DNA from: Iodobacter ciconiae
Lineage (GTDB): Bacteria; Pseudomonadota; Gammaproteobacteria; Burkholderiales; Chitinibacteraceae
Direction of reading: 5' to 3'
Assembly: GCF_003952345.1 (NCBI RefSeq)
Contig: NZ_CP034433.1
Span: 372,001 to 436,000, forward strand
Length of the DNA stretch: 64,000 nucleotides
Shown: piece by piece, positions 21,214 to 32,077 of the stretch
Layout: each line of letters opens with the position of its first letter
Numbering within the stretch: position 1 is the stretch's first letter
Made by a program: the position numbers and the translations under genes
The notes under the pieces: generated by a model
Databases searched by the model: none
Told to the model about the DNA's origin: nothing
What the model saw: the letters and a program-made list of their open reading frames with translations, nothing else

Positions 21214-22371
21214 GGTTGATCTTTTTGCCGTGAAAATTGATGTTTGGAGTAAGTTTTTTTGTAGCAATTTCCCGTCTTGTTAATGCTCCTTTGCTATACA
21301 GACCGGCTTTGCCAGTATTTCTTATCGGAAAATGCGCTGCGTAACTATTTTATTTATGATCGGTAAGGTGTTTAGTTTTTTTGATTGAGGGGCAAACCTT
21401 AAATCATAAAAAAAGCAGATTAATGCGCACAGAGTGATTCATTTATATTTTTGCCCGTAAAATTCTGTGATATTTTGATTATCCAGCTTCAGGCAGGCAT
21501 CCTCTGGTCATCAGACTATTTTGCAGAAATCATCTGAATGGAAAATGGGGGATAATGATATCACCTGTGATGTTGTGCCTGCTGTGTCTGTTATCCCTCC
21601 TTTTAAATAGAAGGGGGCTTCATATATAATGCCCGCCTGCATTTTTTACTAGTCGCCTGAAATGTTGCTATTTTGCCACTGTATGCTTGGATTTTAGGCT
21701 GGGATGTTCATTTGGAATAAGATCTATATCTGGAAAAAATACAAATTATTTAAAAATAATGATTTATTCTGTTGCTGGAAAAGTAAACAGAGTCGGGCTG
21801 GAATTAAGCTTTTTTAAAAGCTGGTTTTTATGTCAAGTAGTTGCAAGAATTGCTTCTACTCTGAAGTAAATATGTTTTGGGTGAATGTTTAGCCTCGCTT
21901 TTTTGAATGACGAATCATTTAGTTTATGGCATTCTGTTACCTTGGTGATTCGGTAATCAAATTATGGATTATGGGGATTGTTACTATTACAAGTGGTTGA
22001 TTTTTGATATATTTATTCACTGTAAGCGATGACGATACTGTTAGTTTTTCGATGAAATAAGTTATCTTTAGCTGTCATTTTTTATAAAAATACCTCTGTT
22101 GCAAAATATATTGAAAAATAAAAAGGTTGTATTGCATATTAAATTGAATTTTCTACCTGAAGTAGCGGTAGTCTGTCTGAAGAAGTATCAAGTTAAATAA
22201 ATTTAACTTGTGGTTTGCCTGTTTTTCGCACAGTTTTAAAGATTTAATTTTCCCGCCTTGAACCTGTTGATTAGGCGATATAAATTAATCAGGTTTTCCT
22301 TAGGAATTCTTAATAATTCCCTTTTTGCCTGCCAGGCAAATTGCTATATCTGTCATTGACTGAGATTAATC
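21214..22371. other. AT-rich intergenic region, no gene seen
   Basis: More than 1.1 kb without a credible gene. Composition is strongly AT-rich, and short reading frames lack ribosome binding sites. It carries the promoters of the divergent transporter and pepD genes. I see no tRNA-like fold or conserved repeat. Confidence 0.5.
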
Positions 22372-23821
22372 ATGGTAATTACCGATCTTGCTCCAACCCC
22401 ATTATGGCGTCATTTTGATACGCTTTGCCAATTTCCACGGCCATCCCGGTATGAATCTGCTTTGCGTGATCATATTCAGGCTTGGGCGACAGAGCACGGG
22501 CTGCATGCGCAGCTGGATAAGGGCGGAAACTTAATAATTCGCAAGCCTGCATCGGTGGGTATGGAAGACAGGCAGGGAGTGGTATTGCAAGGGCATTTAG
22601 ATATGGTGGCGCAAAAAAAACGCCGGTCATGACCATGACTTCATGAAAGACCCCATTCTGACCCGTATCGAAAACGGCTGGGTCCATGCGGAAGGCACAA
22701 CCCTGGGGGCGGACAACGGAATCGGTGTGGCTGCTGCACTTGCTATGCTGGAAAGCAATCTGCCTCATGGCCCGCTGGAAGTGTTACTGACTATTGATGA
22801 AGAAAGCGGCATGAGCGGTGCACGCGCACTTGAGCCGGGTTTATTACAAGGCCAGTTATTACTGAATCTGGATACCGAAGAGTGGGGTGAAGTCTATGTG
22901 GGTTGTGCAGGCGGGGTAGATGTCAGCCTGTCGCGTAAATTAAGCACAGAGCCATTAGCTGCGGGTTTTGATGTGTTTGAAATCTCGCTGACAGGTCTGG
23001 TAGGCGGGCATTCGGGTGTTGATATTCACCTTGAACGTGGCAATGCAATCCGTTTACTGGCACGAGTGATCAATGCTGCCTGCCGTGATGTGGAAGCCAG
23101 GCTGGTGTCGTTTAATGGTGGCACTTTACGTAATGCTCTGGCGCGTGAAGCCTTTGCTAAAATCTCGGTTGCAGCCTGTGATGCCCGGCGTTTGGCAGAA
23201 ATTGTGGGTAGTCATCAAGCTTTGTTTCGTGATGAATTAGCAGGCACAGATCCTCATTTATCCATCGCTTTGAAACCGTCCGTGGCAGATCTGGTGCCTG
23301 TTGCCGCTCATGCGCGTTTAGCGCTTGATATGTTGCTTACTCTGCCACACGGCGTGCGCAGCTGGAGCAAGTCCTTGGCTGGTGTAGTAGAAACCTCAAA
23401 TAATCTGGGTGTGGTAAGCGTTAGTAATGGCCGCTTCGAGGCTGTGTTAATGGTCAGATCACTTAAAAATATTCGTATGCGGGAGTTGGCTGATGCCATC
23501 GCTGCGGTGGGGCGTCTGGGGGGCTGCGTGGTTGAGGAAGAGGGCGAATATCCGGGCTGGACTCCCGATTTAAAATCGACAGCTCTGGCGCTTATAGAAA
23601 ATGTATATCAGCAGCGATATGGTAAAAAACCGAAAGTACAGGTGATTCATGCTGGCCTGGAGTGTGGCTTACTGGGGGCTATTTATCCAAAAATGGATAT
23701 GGTCTCTTTTGGCCCGACTATTCGTGGTGCCCATTCTCCGGATGAACGGGTTGAGATTGCCTCTGTTGCTTCTTTCTGGGAATTGCTGGCCGATACACTG
23801 GCAGCAGTGCCTAAAGCCTGA
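22372..23821 (+). pseudogene. pepD: Aminoacyl-histidine dipeptidase PepD, frameshifted
   Basis: Residues before and after position 22,620 together make one M20-family dipeptidase of about 482 residues, the normal length of PepD. The GHLDMV metal motif lies in the first frame; ADNGIG, DEESGM, DTEEWGE and HAGLECG lie in the second. The frames are joined by a run of eight A (22,613-22,620). Seven A would restore QKNAGHDHDF and a continuous protein. As read, translation stops at residue 86. The break may be a real mutation, slippage-prone expression or a sequencing error. Confidence 0.85.
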
Positions 23822-24143
23822 GTAGGCTCCAATTGATTTTGTCACGCCCATGCCGGAGGGAATCTTGTACCGGATGATGGATAAGAATATTCGGGAGTGA
23901 TGATTTAATTTGTTTGTTTTAGCATTTTTTTTATTTAAAGCAGGCTTGGATGTATTGTATTCATTAGTGAGCTTTATTTACTATAAGTAGCTCACCGCTT
24001 TTAAATGGGTGATTGCCAGATGAAGCCCATGCGGGGAAATGATTTTTTTGTGGTGTCGATAAGACAAACAAGGGAAATCATTCGTTTATAAGGTATAAAA
24101 AAGCGGGCAAAACATGCCCGCTTTTTATTTATATACTGTGTGC
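23822..24143. other. Intergenic region between pepD and cytochrome gene
   Basis: This 322-bp gap between convergent genes contains only the terminator at 24,098-24,126. No further gene or repeat is seen. Confidence 0.5.
24098..24126. terminator. Rho-independent terminator
   Basis: A 12-bp stem (AAAAAGCGGGCA / TGCCCGCTTTTT) encloses a 5-nt loop, downstream of the cytochrome gene and with T tracts for both directions. Confidence 0.88.
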
Positions 24144-24899
24144 TTACTGGCTGTTATTCACAAGATAGTGCACTGCAGCAGCAAACTCAGCATCAGAGCC
24201 GCTATAACCGCCTTTAGGGGGCATCGCGTTCAGGCCTTTTGTCGCAATGGCAATGGCGCTGTCTACACCATCTTTTAGGCGCGGAGCCCATGCTGCCTTG
24301 TCTCCCAGCTTTGGAGCACCAGCCAGACCCGTTGCATGGCAAGCCATACAGACTGAATCATAAATTTCTTTGCCCTTGGTTGCCGGATCAATTGCTGCAA
24401 TGCCAGCTGTTGCAACGCCTGCTTCTTTAGACTCTTCAAATTTTGCACCAGCAGCATTTCCCATATAAGCCACTGCACGTTTAACTTCATCATCTGTCAG
24501 ATCTGCAGAGCCACCCTTGGCTGGCATGGCATTAAAGCCATTGATAGCGTGCGTCCAGAGTGTTTCAAAGCCTTTGGAAATGCGGGCACCCCAGGCACTA
24601 GCATCTGCAAATTTAGGCGCACCCGCAAGGCCTGTGTCATGACAGGATAAACAGACTGATTCGTAAACGGCCTTACCACTTTTTGACCCCGGAGGGCCAC
24701 CATCAACAACCTTAATGCTCCCCACAGGCTGTAAGCGTGCTGAAACTGCTTCAGTTGTCATGGTCGGGCGGGTGATATCAACACCACTACCTGATGTAAA
24801 CAGCTTGATCAGCAGATAAACAAATAGCGGCACCCCAATCACTGCCGCCAGAATCATGCCAGCAATGCCCTTTGACGCTTTCACGTTGCTACCGCTCAT
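24144..24899 (-). CDS. Membrane-anchored diheme cytochrome c (c5-like)
   Basis: This 251-residue protein has an N-terminal transmembrane helix (GMILAAVIGVPLFVYLLI) and two repeated class I cytochrome domains. The heme motifs are CLSCH and CMACH, and the axial Met lies in NAMPAKGG and NAMPPKGG. It should carry electrons in the periplasm, probably toward an oxidase. I chose the second ATG, which has AAGGG upstream at proper spacing. It is followed by a terminator. Confidence 0.9.
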   Translation of the reverse strand: MSGSNVKASKGIAGMILAAVIGVPLFVYLLIKLFTSGSGVDITRPTMTTEAVSARLQPVGSIKVVDGGPPGSKSGKAVYESVCLSCHDTGLAGAPKFADASAWGARISKGFETLWTHAINGFNAMPAKGGSADLTDDEVKRAVAYMGNAAGAKFEESKEAGVATAGIAAIDPATKGKEIYDSVCMACHATGLAGAPKLGDKAAWAPRLKDGVDSAIAIATKGLNAMPPKGGYSGSDAEFAAAVHYLVNNSQ

Positions 24900-25045
24900 T
24901 GTCATCCCTTTTTATGTAAGTTCATGAGTTGGAAATAAAACCATATACGATTGGGGGTGATTATACCGACATTTTGTAGCAAGGAACAAAGCCTACACGT
25001 AGACTGAGGCGCATAAACACGTTATTATGCGCTCCTTCCTGTCGT

Positions 25046-25122
25046 GCGCTCATAGCTCAGTTGGATAGAGTGTCAGTTTCCGAAGCTGAAGGTCGTAGGT
25101 TCGATTCCTACTGGGCGCACCA
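25046..25122 (+). tRNA. tRNA-Arg (anticodon CCG)
   Basis: A full cloverleaf can be drawn: acceptor arm GCGCTCA/TGGGCGC, D stem GCTC/GAGT, anticodon stem TCAGT/GCTGA with loop TTCCGAA giving anticodon CCG, and T arm GTAGG-TTCGATT-CCTAC. The CCA end is encoded. It reads CGG codons. Confidence 0.97.
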
Positions 25123-26156
25123 ATCAAATATTAATTAAACCAAGCCTTAAGGCTGTATGGCTGAGTCTAAACCATTTGAATATATGGTTTTAATTACGGG
25201 GTCACTCTGCTTTTTCTTGTTTTAATATTTCTCCTTTCTTGTTTTTTTCTAAGTAAATCCACTCTTTTTCTGTATTTCTTTTTTTACTTATCTGTCGCTA
25301 TTTTCTCATGCCCTGCAGGCTTTCCTTCTGGGAGAGTGACGCTTTTAAAGATAAATTTGCGCTTGTGAATGGCCTGTGCGGGCTTATAAATATAGCTCTG
25401 ACTGGCCCCTGCCTAAAGCGTAGAATTGTTGGCACCAATGTAGGTGACTAGGCTATGTTCTGGGTATATGTGCTTCAAAGCAGCTGGCCGTGATTACTGT
25501 ACGCTTTCTTGTCATTTGATTTGCTGTCGGGCGACAACCAGTGGGAAGCATGTCAGCAGATTTTCTGGCACATTCCTTTTATTTTGTGATGGTTTAATTT
25601 CCATAGATTCTGTTGATAGGGGCATGATTTATCTAAAGGATAAATGACATGATTTCTGGCCGTATTGGCCATTATGTCTGAGATTAGGAAGTTTTAGTGT
25701 AAATTAAAATTGCCAAATTAGTTTGTATTGAAATTGATTTTTTAGCATGGTTGTTATTTATAAAATATTGGTTTTTTAATTATTTTTTATTGGTGTTGAT
25801 TTTCAAATTTATTATTTTGTACGGTTATTTTATTTGCTGCCTATTGCTTGTAGGTTGTTTGATTTGTTTTGTGTGTGAGTGTGATTTATAAATTGATGGT
25901 TGGTTCTTTTTTTTGATATTGTTTTTTGTAAAATAACAGATTAATTTATGCCGTATGACATATTTACATTTTTATTGTGAAATAAACGACATACGTTTTT
26001 ATTTTTTTTATGATTTACTTGTGCTAGATTTAAACACGTTAGCGTGTCTGTTTTTTTTGTTGCTGCTAATGGTTAAAAACTGAATCATTATCCGATATTT
26101 AAGTACAATTTTTTGTAAGAAATTTCCTTAAATTTTATGAAATCAGGAGTTTAATT
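25123..26156. other. AT-rich intergenic region downstream of tRNA-Arg
   Basis: About 1 kb without a credible gene. AT content rises strongly after 25,680. A 67-codon open frame at 25,444 has no ribosome binding site or recognisable product. No integrase, attachment repeat or second tRNA is seen, so I do not call an island. Confidence 0.5.
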
Positions 26157-26756
26157 ATGCAACTACGATCAATTGTTTTTGTTATAAGTTCATTGTTTGC
26201 TTTGCCTGTATTGGCTGATTCAGCCGTAAAACAAAGCAGTGCCGATTCATCTGCTGAGCAAAAAACACCCGCAGAGCGTCGTGCTGCGATTGATCAAACG
26301 GCTCAGGAAACACTGGCTCAGATTTATAAGAAGTATCCGAAAGCAAAATCACAAATTGCTAAAGCACCGGCGTATGCAGTATTTCGCACGGGTGGCTTTC
26401 AGGCTGTTTTTGTAGGAGCGGGTGGCGGTGACGGAGTTGCCGTAGCCAAGGGTAAACGCACTTATATGAATATGCTGCAGGGAAAAGTGGGTTTGGGGCT
26501 GGGGGCCAAGGAAACACGTGAGGTTTGGGTGTTTACCAGTAAGGATGCTTATAACAAGTTTATTTATTCTGGCTGGAGCGCAAGCGGTGAAGTTGGTGCT
26601 GCTGCAAAGGCCGGGCAATCAGGTGCGCAGATTGCAGGCGCCAAACATTTGTCTAAAGATGTTTATGTTTACCAATTTACCGAAAATGGTTTAACCGCTG
26701 AAGTGACTGTCAACGGAGCCAAGTATATGGTGAGTGATGAGCTGAATAAACAGTAA
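26157..26756 (+). CDS. Exported SYLF (YSC84-like) lipid-binding domain protein
   Basis: This 199-residue protein has a signal peptide (MQLRSIVFVISSLFALPVLA) and a SYLF/Ysc84-type domain. Conserved signs are YAVFRTGGFQAVFVGAGGG and a Gly-rich stretch followed by KGKRTYMNM and GLGLGAKE. Bacterial members are periplasmic or surface proteins of uncertain role; eukaryotic relatives bind phosphoinositides. A long AT-rich leader precedes it. Confidence 0.8.
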   Translation: MQLRSIVFVISSLFALPVLADSAVKQSSADSSAEQKTPAERRAAIDQTAQETLAQIYKKYPKAKSQIAKAPAYAVFRTGGFQAVFVGAGGGDGVAVAKGKRTYMNMLQGKVGLGLGAKETREVWVFTSKDAYNKFIYSGWSASGEVGAAAKAGQSGAQIAGAKHLSKDVYVYQFTENGLTAEVTVNGAKYMVSDELNKQ

Positions 26757-26891
26757 ACTTCATAAAGATATTTGTTTTTTGGGCCTGCCGCCTGCCTTTT
26801 ATATTTGGAAGGGGGTCCGGCAGGCTTCCAGCTGACAATAAATGGCTGTTTTTTGGATGGATAATGACTTGATTTGTTTGAAATTACTAAA

Positions 26892-28178
26892 ATGATAAGG
26901 CGCTTTATTACAAAGCTGAATGCTTTTGCTCTGCCCAGGGATCAGCAAGAGCCGGCTCTGCCTGGGCATGAATTTCGTTGCGCCCAGTGTGATTTACTGC
27001 AAAAAATGGATGCAATATATGCAGGGCAGGGCGCAAGTTGTGCACGCTGTGGTCATCATTTATGCAGCGTACCGCTTAATCCCTTTGATACCCCGCTGGC
27101 TTATGCGCTGGCTACGCTTATTTTATTAGTATTGAGCTGCGCTTTTCCTCTGCTTAATCTGCGTATTGCTGGCGTAGAAAGCCAGATGACTTTTCTAAGC
27201 AGTGCCAAATCACTGGTCGATGCAGATTTTGGCATTGTTGCTAATGTATTGCTGAGCTGCGTGCTCCTGATTCCTGCTCTTTTTTTATGTGCGGTTATTT
27301 ATTTGGCAGTTGCACTGAAATGGTCTTTGCATTGGCCTGGTTTGCGTAGTGTGCTGCGGCTTGCCATCCGGCTGGAACCCTGGATGATGGCTGATGTATT
27401 TGTGATTGGCATCCTGGTCAGCCTGATTAAATTAGCGATGCTCGCACAGATCAGTTTTGGTTTATCTTTTTGGGCCATGTTGCTTTTTGCCATTTCGCTG
27501 ATTAAAACCGTAACCGTTTTTGATGTGCACTGGTTTGGTTTTCAGCTGGATCATCTTGCTGGCCTGCCTGCCCGGCATCTTAGAATGAACGGGGCCAAGT
27601 CCTGTACGGTTTGTGGTTTTTTTAATGCCCGGCAAGCCCATCAGTGCGAGCGCTGTCATGCCAGGCTGCACTCGCGCCGCCCGCATAGTGTGTCGATAAC
27701 CTGGGCGCTGCTGCTTACGGCTATGCTGCTTTATCTGCCTGCTAATTTATACCCGATGATGATTACTGAGTCCTGGGGGGAGAGTACGCCTTCCACCATT
27801 TTGGAAGGGGTGCTGCTGCTCTGGCGTATGGGGTCCTACCCGGTAGCGATCATTATTTTTGTGGCCAGTGTGGTGGTGCCGCTTGTGAAATTTATTTCGA
27901 TCACAGTGCTGTGTATTGCTGCCCGAAGTAAATCAAAGCAAGGTGCGTTGCACTACACCCGGCTCTATCGCATGACCGAGCTGATCGGGCGCTGGTCCAT
28001 GGTGGATGTGTTTGTGGTGGTGATTTTGGTCGCGCTGATTCATATGGGTAAAATAATGTCGGTTCTGCCCGGTGTAGCCGCCGTTTCCTTTGCAGGTGTG
28101 GTGGTGCTCACCATGCTGGCGGCTTTAAGTTTTGATGTTCGGCTGATTTGGGATGCTGATCAGCGGGCAGAAAAGTAA
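26892..28178 (+). CDS. pqiA: Intermembrane transport protein PqiA
   Basis: This inner-membrane protein of about 428 residues has two PqiA modules, each with a zinc-ribbon-like CxxC pair (CAQC...CARC; CTVC...CERC) and about four transmembrane helices. It is the membrane partner of the MCE protein PqiB in lipid transport between membranes. The start is uncertain: ATG 26,892 is used, with a TTG at 26,874 in frame. It is followed by pqiB and pqiC in the same order as in enterobacteria. Confidence 0.9.
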   Translation: MIRRFITKLNAFALPRDQQEPALPGHEFRCAQCDLLQKMDAIYAGQGASCARCGHHLCSVPLNPFDTPLAYALATLILLVLSCAFPLLNLRIAGVESQMTFLSSAKSLVDADFGIVANVLLSCVLLIPALFLCAVIYLAVALKWSLHWPGLRSVLRLAIRLEPWMMADVFVIGILVSLIKLAMLAQISFGLSFWAMLLFAISLIKTVTVFDVHWFGFQLDHLAGLPARHLRMNGAKSCTVCGFFNARQAHQCERCHARLHSRRPHSVSITWALLLTAMLLYLPANLYPMMITESWGESTPSTILEGVLLLWRMGSYPVAIIIFVASVVVPLVKFISITVLCIAARSKSKQGALHYTRLYRMTELIGRWSMVDVFVVVILVALIHMGKIMSVLPGVAAVSFAGVVVLTMLAALSFDVRLIWDADQRAEK

Positions 28179-28249
28179 GCTGCTGCTTTTTTTTAAATGA
28201 GTGGCATAAAAGTTTATGGGCAAAGCCCAGGTATCACAGGATAAGGCGG

Positions 28250-29929
28250 ATGGAAGAGCAGGCTGAATACGAAACTGAATTACCCCGGGCAAAAATGAGC
28301 TGGCTGCGCAGGATATCCCTGGTCTGGTTAGTGCCGATTGCCGCACTTTTGCTGGGAGCGTGGATGGTTTTTGATACCTGGCGGCATCAGGGGCCGGAGA
28401 TTACCCTTTATGTGCCCAATGCTGAGGGAATTGAAGTAGGTAAAACCACGGTGAAAGTGCTCTCGGTGAATGTGGGTAAGGTTACTGATGTAGAGCTTGA
28501 TTCCTCTGCGCATCGGGTGCGTATTACTGCCAGGCTGGATGTAGAGGCACGCAAGCTGTTAAGTGAAGACAGCCAGTTCTGGGTGGTTAAGCCAAGGGTG
28601 GATCGCAGCGGAATCAGCGGGCTATCTACGCTTTTGTCTGGCTCGTTTATTCAGCTTAATCCCGGTAAGTCCGAAAACATGAAAGAAGCTTTTACGGTAC
28701 TGAATGCTCCGCCGGTTACTGCTGCCGATGTGCCGGGGCTGCGCCTGGTATTGTCTGGCCGAAGTGTTAAGGTTTTAAGTGTGGGTGACCCGATTTTGTA
28801 TCAGAATTTTGAAGTAGGACGTGTTGAAAAAGCCGAGTTTGATCCTGAGCAACGGCAAATGAATTATCGTCTTTTTATTCAGCGCCCTTATGACCGTCTG
28901 GTCACGGTTAATTCGCGTTTCTGGGTAGCTAGCGGTGTGCAGCTATCATTAAATGCAGATGGAATAAAACTTAATACCGGCTCGGTGGAATCTATGCTGT
29001 CGGGGGGCGTTGCATTTGGTGTGCCGGAAAATATGCCGCTGGGTGAGCAGGTGAGTGATCAAAGTGCTTTTACTTTATTTCCTGATGAAGCCAGTTCTTT
29101 GGAGCGCCAGTTTGAGCGTCGCCTGTCTTATGTCGCACTGTTCAGTGATTCGGTACGTGGCCTGAAGCCCGGTGCCCCGGTTGAGCTGCGGGGCCTGCGC
29201 ATCGGTACGGTGGGCGCAGTGCCTTATTCAATCCCTAAGCTGGAAAACAAAACACGCAAATACCATGGTATTCCAGTGCTGATTCACCTGGAGCTGGGCC
29301 GTCTGGCGGCAGGAGCTGAAAAAGAGAGTGATGATTACTGGCGTAAGGTGATCGCAACTCAGGTGAATAGCGGTATGGTTTTAAAGCTTAAAAATGGTAA
29401 TTTGCTGACAGGCGCTTTATATGTCGATGTTGATTTTAGCGGTAAGCCACAGAATAAAGCACTTGCTCGATACGATAATCTATCTGTTTTACCTACAAGC
29501 GATGCTGGTTTGGCCCAGATTGAAGGCAAAGTGATTGCTTTACTCGATAAATTAAATGCCCTGAAGCTGGAAGGTGTGCTGGAACAGGGGGGGAAAACAC
29601 TGGATGAAACAGGCAAGCTGGCTGGCGATGTCCGTGCCCTGGTCAAAACGCTGGATGATTTTGCTCAGCAGCCGCAGGTACAAGGGCTGCCTGGCGAGTT
29701 ACAACGCACCTTAAATAAGGCAGAAGAAACCTTAAAAACACTGCGTAGCACGGTGGGCGATTATTCCGGGCAATCTTCTGCCTATGGTGAATTAAACCGC
29801 GCATTGGGCAGCTTAAATCAAGTGTTGCAAGAGGCCAGACCTGTGATTCGTACGTTAAATGAAAAGCCTAATGCGCTTCTGTTTGATCGTAAGCAAGAGG
29901 ATATTCAACCTAAAGGGACACAGCCATGA
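28250..29929 (+). CDS. pqiB: Intermembrane transport protein PqiB (MCE domains)
   Basis: This 559-residue protein has an N-terminal membrane anchor (ISLVWLVPIAALLLGAWMVF) and three MCE/MlaD domains in series, then a helical tail. It would form the periplasm-spanning lipid channel with PqiA and PqiC. The ATG follows AAGGCGG. Its stop overlaps the pqiC start (ATGA). Confidence 0.92.
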   Translation: MEEQAEYETELPRAKMSWLRRISLVWLVPIAALLLGAWMVFDTWRHQGPEITLYVPNAEGIEVGKTTVKVLSVNVGKVTDVELDSSAHRVRITARLDVEARKLLSEDSQFWVVKPRVDRSGISGLSTLLSGSFIQLNPGKSENMKEAFTVLNAPPVTAADVPGLRLVLSGRSVKVLSVGDPILYQNFEVGRVEKAEFDPEQRQMNYRLFIQRPYDRLVTVNSRFWVASGVQLSLNADGIKLNTGSVESMLSGGVAFGVPENMPLGEQVSDQSAFTLFPDEASSLERQFERRLSYVALFSDSVRGLKPGAPVELRGLRIGTVGAVPYSIPKLENKTRKYHGIPVLIHLELGRLAAGAEKESDDYWRKVIATQVNSGMVLKLKNGNLLTGALYVDVDFSGKPQNKALARYDNLSVLPTSDAGLAQIEGKVIALLDKLNALKLEGVLEQGGKTLDETGKLAGDVRALVKTLDDFAQQPQVQGLPGELQRTLNKAEETLKTLRSTVGDYSGQSSAYGELNRALGSLNQVLQEARPVIRTLNEKPNALLFDRKQEDIQPKGTQP

Positions 29930-30483
29930 AACGGCGTAGTGCACTATTGGGGCTATGTTTGCTGCTGAGCGCATGCAGCAGCATGCCGGTTACCCGTTAT
30001 TATCGTCTGCCTGATGTTGCAGTACAGCAGACGGCGGCTAGAGCGGAGCGCCCTGTGGTACAGATTGACATCCGGCTGGCAGATTTTCTGTCTGCAGGGG
30101 GAATTGCCTATCAACAGGGAGAGGTGGGCATTACACTTGCCCAGCAAAATCTGTGGGCAGAAAGACTGCAGGAAGGGATTAAACGCGTACTGGTAGCCAG
30201 AATGCAGCAGTATCAGCCCGCCCGGCTTTGGCTTGGTTCGCTACCCGATACCAGAGTAAGTACACTAAGCCTTGAAATGAACCAGTTTAATGGCCGTGAT
30301 GACGGCAAAGCGGTGCTGGCAGGGCGCTGGTATTTGAGAAATGCGGAGCAAAAGTTGATAGTGCAATCATCATTTCAGCTTGAAGTGGCTCAGCAGGGCG
30401 CAGGATACGAAGCCCTGGTGCTGGCGCTGGGCGAGGGGTTGGATCAGTTAAGTCAGAACATCAGTAAGGAATTATCTTTATAG
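29926..30483 (+). CDS. pqiC: PqiC outer membrane lipoprotein (ABC-type transport auxiliary)
   Basis: This 185-residue lipoprotein has a lipobox (LLLSACSS, Cys about 17) and the DUF330/PqiC pattern with MPVTRYYRLP after it. It overlaps pqiB by 4 nt, completing the pqiABC operon. It anchors PqiB at the outer membrane. Confidence 0.9.
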   Translation: MKRRSALLGLCLLLSACSSMPVTRYYRLPDVAVQQTAARAERPVVQIDIRLADFLSAGGIAYQQGEVGITLAQQNLWAERLQEGIKRVLVARMQQYQPARLWLGSLPDTRVSTLSLEMNQFNGRDDGKAVLAGRWYLRNAEQKLIVQSSFQLEVAQQGAGYEALVLALGEGLDQLSQNISKELSL

Positions 30484-30677
30484 ATTAGTGTTTTGGGCAG
30501 AAAGCACATATGCCACTTTGATTTTCTGCGTTTCGGCCAGAAATGCATCAAACAATATATATTTAATTTTTGGGGCAATTATTTTGATATAAATATTCTG
30601 GATATATTTTAAATTGTAGCCAGATGCCAGCTGATAAATATATGATTCATTAATAAATGCTTAAAGAGTAATAAAGA

Positions 30678-30947
30678 ATGCGGGTAAATTTGAAAGTGCC
30701 ATTTGCTGAAAAAGACAGTGCAAAAGCTCTGGGCGCACGCTGGGATGCGGCAAAAAAAGTGTGGTACATCATAGATAAGGCCGATTTAAGCCCCTTTTTG
30801 CAATGGATGGATGAAAAGAGCGCTGCACCGCTTGCCCAGGCCCCGCTTGCAAAAGTGTCTGCGGCAAAGCCTTTGCCACTACTTCCCGGAGTGGATTACG
30901 ATTCCCCCCCCTGGGAAGTAACAGATCACGATATTATTTTAAAGTAA
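30678..30947 (+). CDS. Small DUF5710 domain protein
   Basis: This 89-residue protein begins MRVNLKVPFAEKDSAKALGA, with RWDAAKKVWYI next, the pattern of DUF5710. This short domain is found in DNA primase-like and phage/plasmid proteins as well as free-standing. No further function can be given. It lies alone between pqiC and the convergent DUF3016 gene. Confidence 0.75.
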   Translation: MRVNLKVPFAEKDSAKALGARWDAAKKVWYIIDKADLSPFLQWMDEKSAAPLAQAPLAKVSAAKPLPLLPGVDYDSPPWEVTDHDIILK

Positions 30948-31012
30948 GCCTGTGTTTAAAATGTCCGCCTAAAAAATGCTGCATAAGCCAATTTTTGTAG
31001 AACAGCGCTTTT

Positions 31013-31552
31013 TTAAAGATGATCAGCAAGGGCAACTGGGGGAGAAGCTATTTTATTAATAGAAAAGATTTGGTTCTTTTGTAATCTGGAAAACCATGCT
31101 TTAAGCATTTTTTCTTCGAATTCAAATTCTTTTCTATGGCTGGATCGGCTAATTCCTGACATATAATTCATATCACGTAAATTTTCCGTATTTGATACAA
31201 TCCGGCCTTCATGTGAAAAGATATAATTAAATGTAATTTTGGGGTTGTAGATTTCTTTAATAATACGGATCTCATTAAAATTGTGACTGGCCTGCGGATT
31301 AATCTCACCGGCTAAATCAAAATCTGTAATGGTGATTTCCAGCAGGGCATTATCGGGCAATAGAGCCGCCAGGCTGGCAAATACGTTATCAAAATGCTTG
31401 AAGAGTCTTTCTTGAAAGCGGTCTTGTCGTTCATGCGCGGCGCGGATATCGCTGTATCTTTCGGGGCTTTGCCAGGTAATTTTGGCTTCCCCTGCCCATA
31501 CAGGGCTGCTCAGTAATCCCAACAGAGCTAAGCTTAGTAAAATTGTTTTCAC
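31013..31552 (-). CDS. Exported DUF3016 protein
   Basis: This 179-residue protein has a signal peptide (MKTILLSLALLGLLSSPVWA) and a DUF3016-like body: ITWQSPERYSDI near the start, LEITITDFDLAGE in the middle and a C-terminal RKEFEFEEKMLKAWF segment. It is probably periplasmic. The function is unknown. Confidence 0.82.
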   Translation of the reverse strand: MKTILLSLALLGLLSSPVWAGEAKITWQSPERYSDIRAAHERQDRFQERLFKHFDNVFASLAALLPDNALLEITITDFDLAGEINPQASHNFNEIRIIKEIYNPKITFNYIFSHEGRIVSNTENLRDMNYMSGISRSSHRKEFEFEEKMLKAWFSRLQKNQIFSINKIASPPVALADHL

Positions 31553-32077
31553 TTATAAATCCCCGGTGATTATTGTTTAGTGAGAAATAGTTTGATTACA
31601 CTTGTCAATAAAGTTTTTTAAAACAAAGTATTATTCTCATTTTATGCTATATGAATGAATTGCCTGGTTAATCTGGTAAGAAAGAGCTGCTCAATAAATG
31701 ATTATTGCAATTATAGATACTGATTGATCTGCTTATCAGGCCAATAATAAGATAAACTAAACGCTGTTCTGGTCCTGAGTAAGTAAATTCTTCATATCAA
31801 TCTGGATTTTTCTTTAGCTAATCGCTGTTTGTATGACCGAATGCTTCAAAATTACGCCTTATGCTGTAAGGTCTGAGCATAGACTCTGATTTTTTGATGG
31901 CTCAGCAACAAAATCTGACAATCATTGGATTTATTTGCTCTTTTTAAGTTATCTTATTTAATACTGACAGGGTTTAAAAGCCTGTGCTTAGCGATTTAAA
32001 TCAGCTAGGTTTATTTAATGATGCCGATCCGGCCTGCAAACGATGCAAATATTTAACGAACTAAGGAATTCTTCAAT
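31553..32077. other. Intergenic region, no gene seen
   Basis: A 525-bp AT-rich gap between divergent genes. No reading frame, repeat or hairpin with a T tract that I can support. Confidence 0.5.

Noticed and set aside
21687..21869. 60-codon open frame in the AT-rich gap
   Set aside because: No ribosome binding site, random-looking product and no neighbour link.
25444..25647. 67-codon Cys-rich open frame after the tRNA
   Set aside because: No ribosome binding site, no signal peptide or domain, and the region is otherwise non-coding.
25046..26156. tRNA-Arg as the border of a genomic island
   Set aside because: No integrase and no repeated copy of the tRNA 3' end found downstream in the window.
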